Source: Antedon mediterranea | Taxonomy: Eukaryota > Echinodermata > Crinoidea > Comatulida > Antedonidae | Assembly: GCF_964355755.1 (NCBI RefSeq) | Contig: NC_092672.1 | Location: 2,666,001-2,730,000, forward strand | Direction: 5' to 3' | DNA: 64,000 bases | Part shown: positions 62,462-64,000 of the stretch, one piece after another | Position numbering within the stretch: position 1 is the first letter of the stretch | How the letters are laid out: every line of letters begins with the position of its first letter | Made by a program: the position numbers and the translations under genes | Notes under the pieces: model-generated | The model's database searches: none | Told to the model about the DNA's origin: nothing | Seen by the model: only the letters and a program-made list of their open reading frames with translations

Positions 62462-64000
62462 TTATTTATAATAGAACAATATTCTTCTCTTTAAACACTC
62501 TTCGGTCAAGTAATTGATTACATCACCTGATAGATTGCAATCCCGCATGTAAAGCTCCCTCAGCTTAGGACACATAATGAGTAATGAAGACAATGAATTA
62601 ACAATGTTGTGAAGGTTATTTCGAGAGATATCGAGAATATCTAATGGCAATTGAACTTGTTTGTGAGAACAGTCTGTACTCAAGTGATTGATGACATCAA
62701 CTGATAGATTGCAATCCCGCATGTAAAGCTCCCTCAGCAGCTTAGGACACATAATGAGAAATGAAGACAATGAATTAACATCAATGTTGTGAAGGTTATT
62801 ACCAGAGATATCGAGAATATCTAATGGCAATTGAACTTGTTTGTGAGAACATTCTGTACTCAAGTGATTGATGACGTCAACTGATAGATTGCAATCCCGC
62901 ATGTAAAGCTCCCTCAGCTTAGGACACATAATGAGAAATGAAGACAATGAATTAACATCAATGTTGTGAAGGTTATTACCAGAGATATCGAGAATATCTA
63001 ATGGTAATTGAATTTGTTTGTGAGAACATTCTGTACCCAAGTGATTGATGACGTCGCCTGATAGATTGCAATCCGGCATCCAAAGCGCCCTCAGCTTAGG
63101 AGACATAATGAGTAATGAACACATTAAATTAACATCAATGTTGTGAAAGTTATTACCAGGGATGTTGAGATAAGTTAATGCTAATTGAACTTGTTTGAGA
63201 GAACATTCTGTAACAAAGTGTTTGAATGCATCAGAGTCTCCTATTAGATTCTTAATAATCGTTCGTTCGTCACATTCAGCTATGGCTAAAATGTGTGCAA
63301 TTACTTTTCCCTTGCATTCCCCTGCCATCCTACCACTACTAAAACGCTCGATTTTTTCATCAAAATCCTCCATGCAATAAAGTTGCATAATCAGACGTAT
63401 GAAATGCCCATCACATTGTACATCTGGAAAAATGTGTTTAATAAACAATCTTATGGAATTAGCTATATCGTCCAAATGATTCTTTATTTCTAAATTTTGA
63501 ATGTGATTATTTAATTCATTTATCACATCATTTCTTTGTTTTTTAACAAAATTTAAATGAGCTGGTAGAGAACGGTATGTTGACAAATTATTTGTTATCC
63601 AATGCTTTAAAAATACATTAGCGTTAGCACCAAGGAAACCAATTGCAAACTCTCTTGCTTTGTATAAATACTCACTTTCTCTTATCACCTCCCATTCTTT
63701 ATCATCCAATGGTGCAAGTAATCGTTTTATATCTGTGTTACATCCACACTTCATACCTTTACTTTCACATAATTTACACTCACCCCATGTATTATCATCA
63801 AATGGTGTAAGTAGCCGTCTTACATCGTCTTCGCATTCAAACTTCAAACCTTCACTTTCACATAATTTGCTCAAGTACAGTCCTACCAATGACTCAACTA
63901 TCAACTTGTGGGGTGGCATGAAAACACTTTCAAAGTTAGATTTTAAAATTGGTGCTTCTTCGTAAACAAATCCAAGTTTGACGGCCATGTCAACCAAGTC
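62462..64000 (-). CDS. NLR gene 2, C-terminal part (NACHT end and LRRs), cut by window edge
   Basis: The frame is open from the right edge to the stop at 62464-62462, about 511 visible residues; the Walker motifs lie outside the window. It begins in the NACHT helical part (LGFVYEEAPILKSNFESVF), parallel to gene 1, then GFLGANANVFLKHWI, then LRR units of 58 residues. Three or four units are almost identical (LDILDISGNNLHNIDVNSLSS ... LRELYMRDCNLS), which indicates recent expansion or conversion; one carries an extra Leu codon and one lacks the Asp codon. A 31-residue segment (KLCESEGLKF...) is tandemly doubled relative to gene 1. It keeps the natural terminal segment that gene 1 lost. Confidence 0.88.
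   Translation of the reverse strand, partial: DLVDMAVKLGFVYEEAPILKSNFESVFMPPHKLIVESLVGLYLSKLCESEGLKFECEDDVRRLLTPFDDNTWGECKLCESKGMKCGCNTDIKRLLAPLDDKEWEVIRESEYLYKAREFAIGFLGANANVFLKHWITNNLSTYRSLPAHLNFVKKQRNDVINELNNHIQNLEIKNHLDDIANSIRLFIKHIFPDVQCDGHFIRLIMQLYCMEDFDEKIERFSSGRMAGECKGKVIAHILAIAECDERTIIKNLIGDSDAFKHFVTECSLKQVQLALTYLNIPGNNFHNIDVNLMCSLLIMSPKLRALWMPDCNLSGDVINHLGTECSHKQIQLPLDILDISGNNLHNIDVNSLSSFLIMCPKLRELYMRDCNLSVDVINHLSTECSHKQVQLPLDILDISGNNLHNIDVNSLSSFLIMCPKLLRELYMRDCNLSVDVINHLSTDCSHKQVQLPLDILDISRNNLHNIVNSLSSLLIMCPKLRELYMRDCNLSGDVINYLTEECLKRRILFYYK

Larger units (their letters stand above)
54062..64000. repeat. Right copy of the large segmental duplication
   Basis: Same order and orientation as 31030-43770 but without the 2.3-kb tandem duplication and with private insertions (hairpin element at 55226, GGCCTA insertions). 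It continues beyond the window. Confidence 0.88.

Overview
The window is animal nuclear DNA. Genes are split by GT-AG introns, are spread out in AT-rich sequence, and sit among transposon remnants, minisatellites and one Ty3-type retrotransposon. Two tandem sigma-class glutathione transferases, a CFAP107-like cilium gene, a NUDT8-like Nudix hydrolase, a kappa-class glutathione transferase and two death-fold/NACHT/leucine-rich-repeat (NLR) genes point to a marine invertebrate deuterostome. An echinoderm is my best guess, because NLR families are large there; the sequence does not prove it. The palindrome TAGGCCTA is strikingly common throughout.

Layout. 230-5243: Ty3-type LTR retrotransposon (minus strand) with nearly identical LTRs, a CTAC target duplication and a frame break between protease and reverse transcriptase. 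5244-7632: small DNA transposons (TTAA family) and a 985-bp element with a 9-bp target duplication. 7633-14960 and 18229-21249: two five-exon sigma GST genes with identical intron phases; intron 2 of the first holds a 43-bp minisatellite of exactly 131 units. 22262-24187: CFAP107-like gene. 28921-26803: NUDT8-like gene (minus). 29834-32366: GST kappa with a C-terminal SKL peroxisome signal. 33835-37894: 54-bp minisatellite of 75 units. 36561-41193: two identical 2,313-bp tandem copies. 47540-41615 (minus): NLR gene with a death-effector-like exon, a row of mini-exons and a NACHT-LRR exon cut short by a stop codon. 48141-54061: gene-poor, with an inverted second copy of the 985-bp element. 54062-64000: a second copy of the 31-44 kb block, namely a broken GST kappa, another 75-unit 54-bp array, and a second NLR gene running off the right edge.

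The genes do not form a pathway. The GSTs and NUDT8 are metabolic or detoxification enzymes, CFAP107 is axonemal, and the NLRs are probable immune sensors. The main stories are segmental duplication of the GSTK-minisatellite-NLR block, and a set of tiny palindromic insertions (CCATGGA...TCCATGG, 17-29 bp) each flanked by a perfect 5-bp direct repeat. Two of these have reciprocal empty sites in the two copies of the 985-bp element. I regard this as the best candidate for something undescribed.
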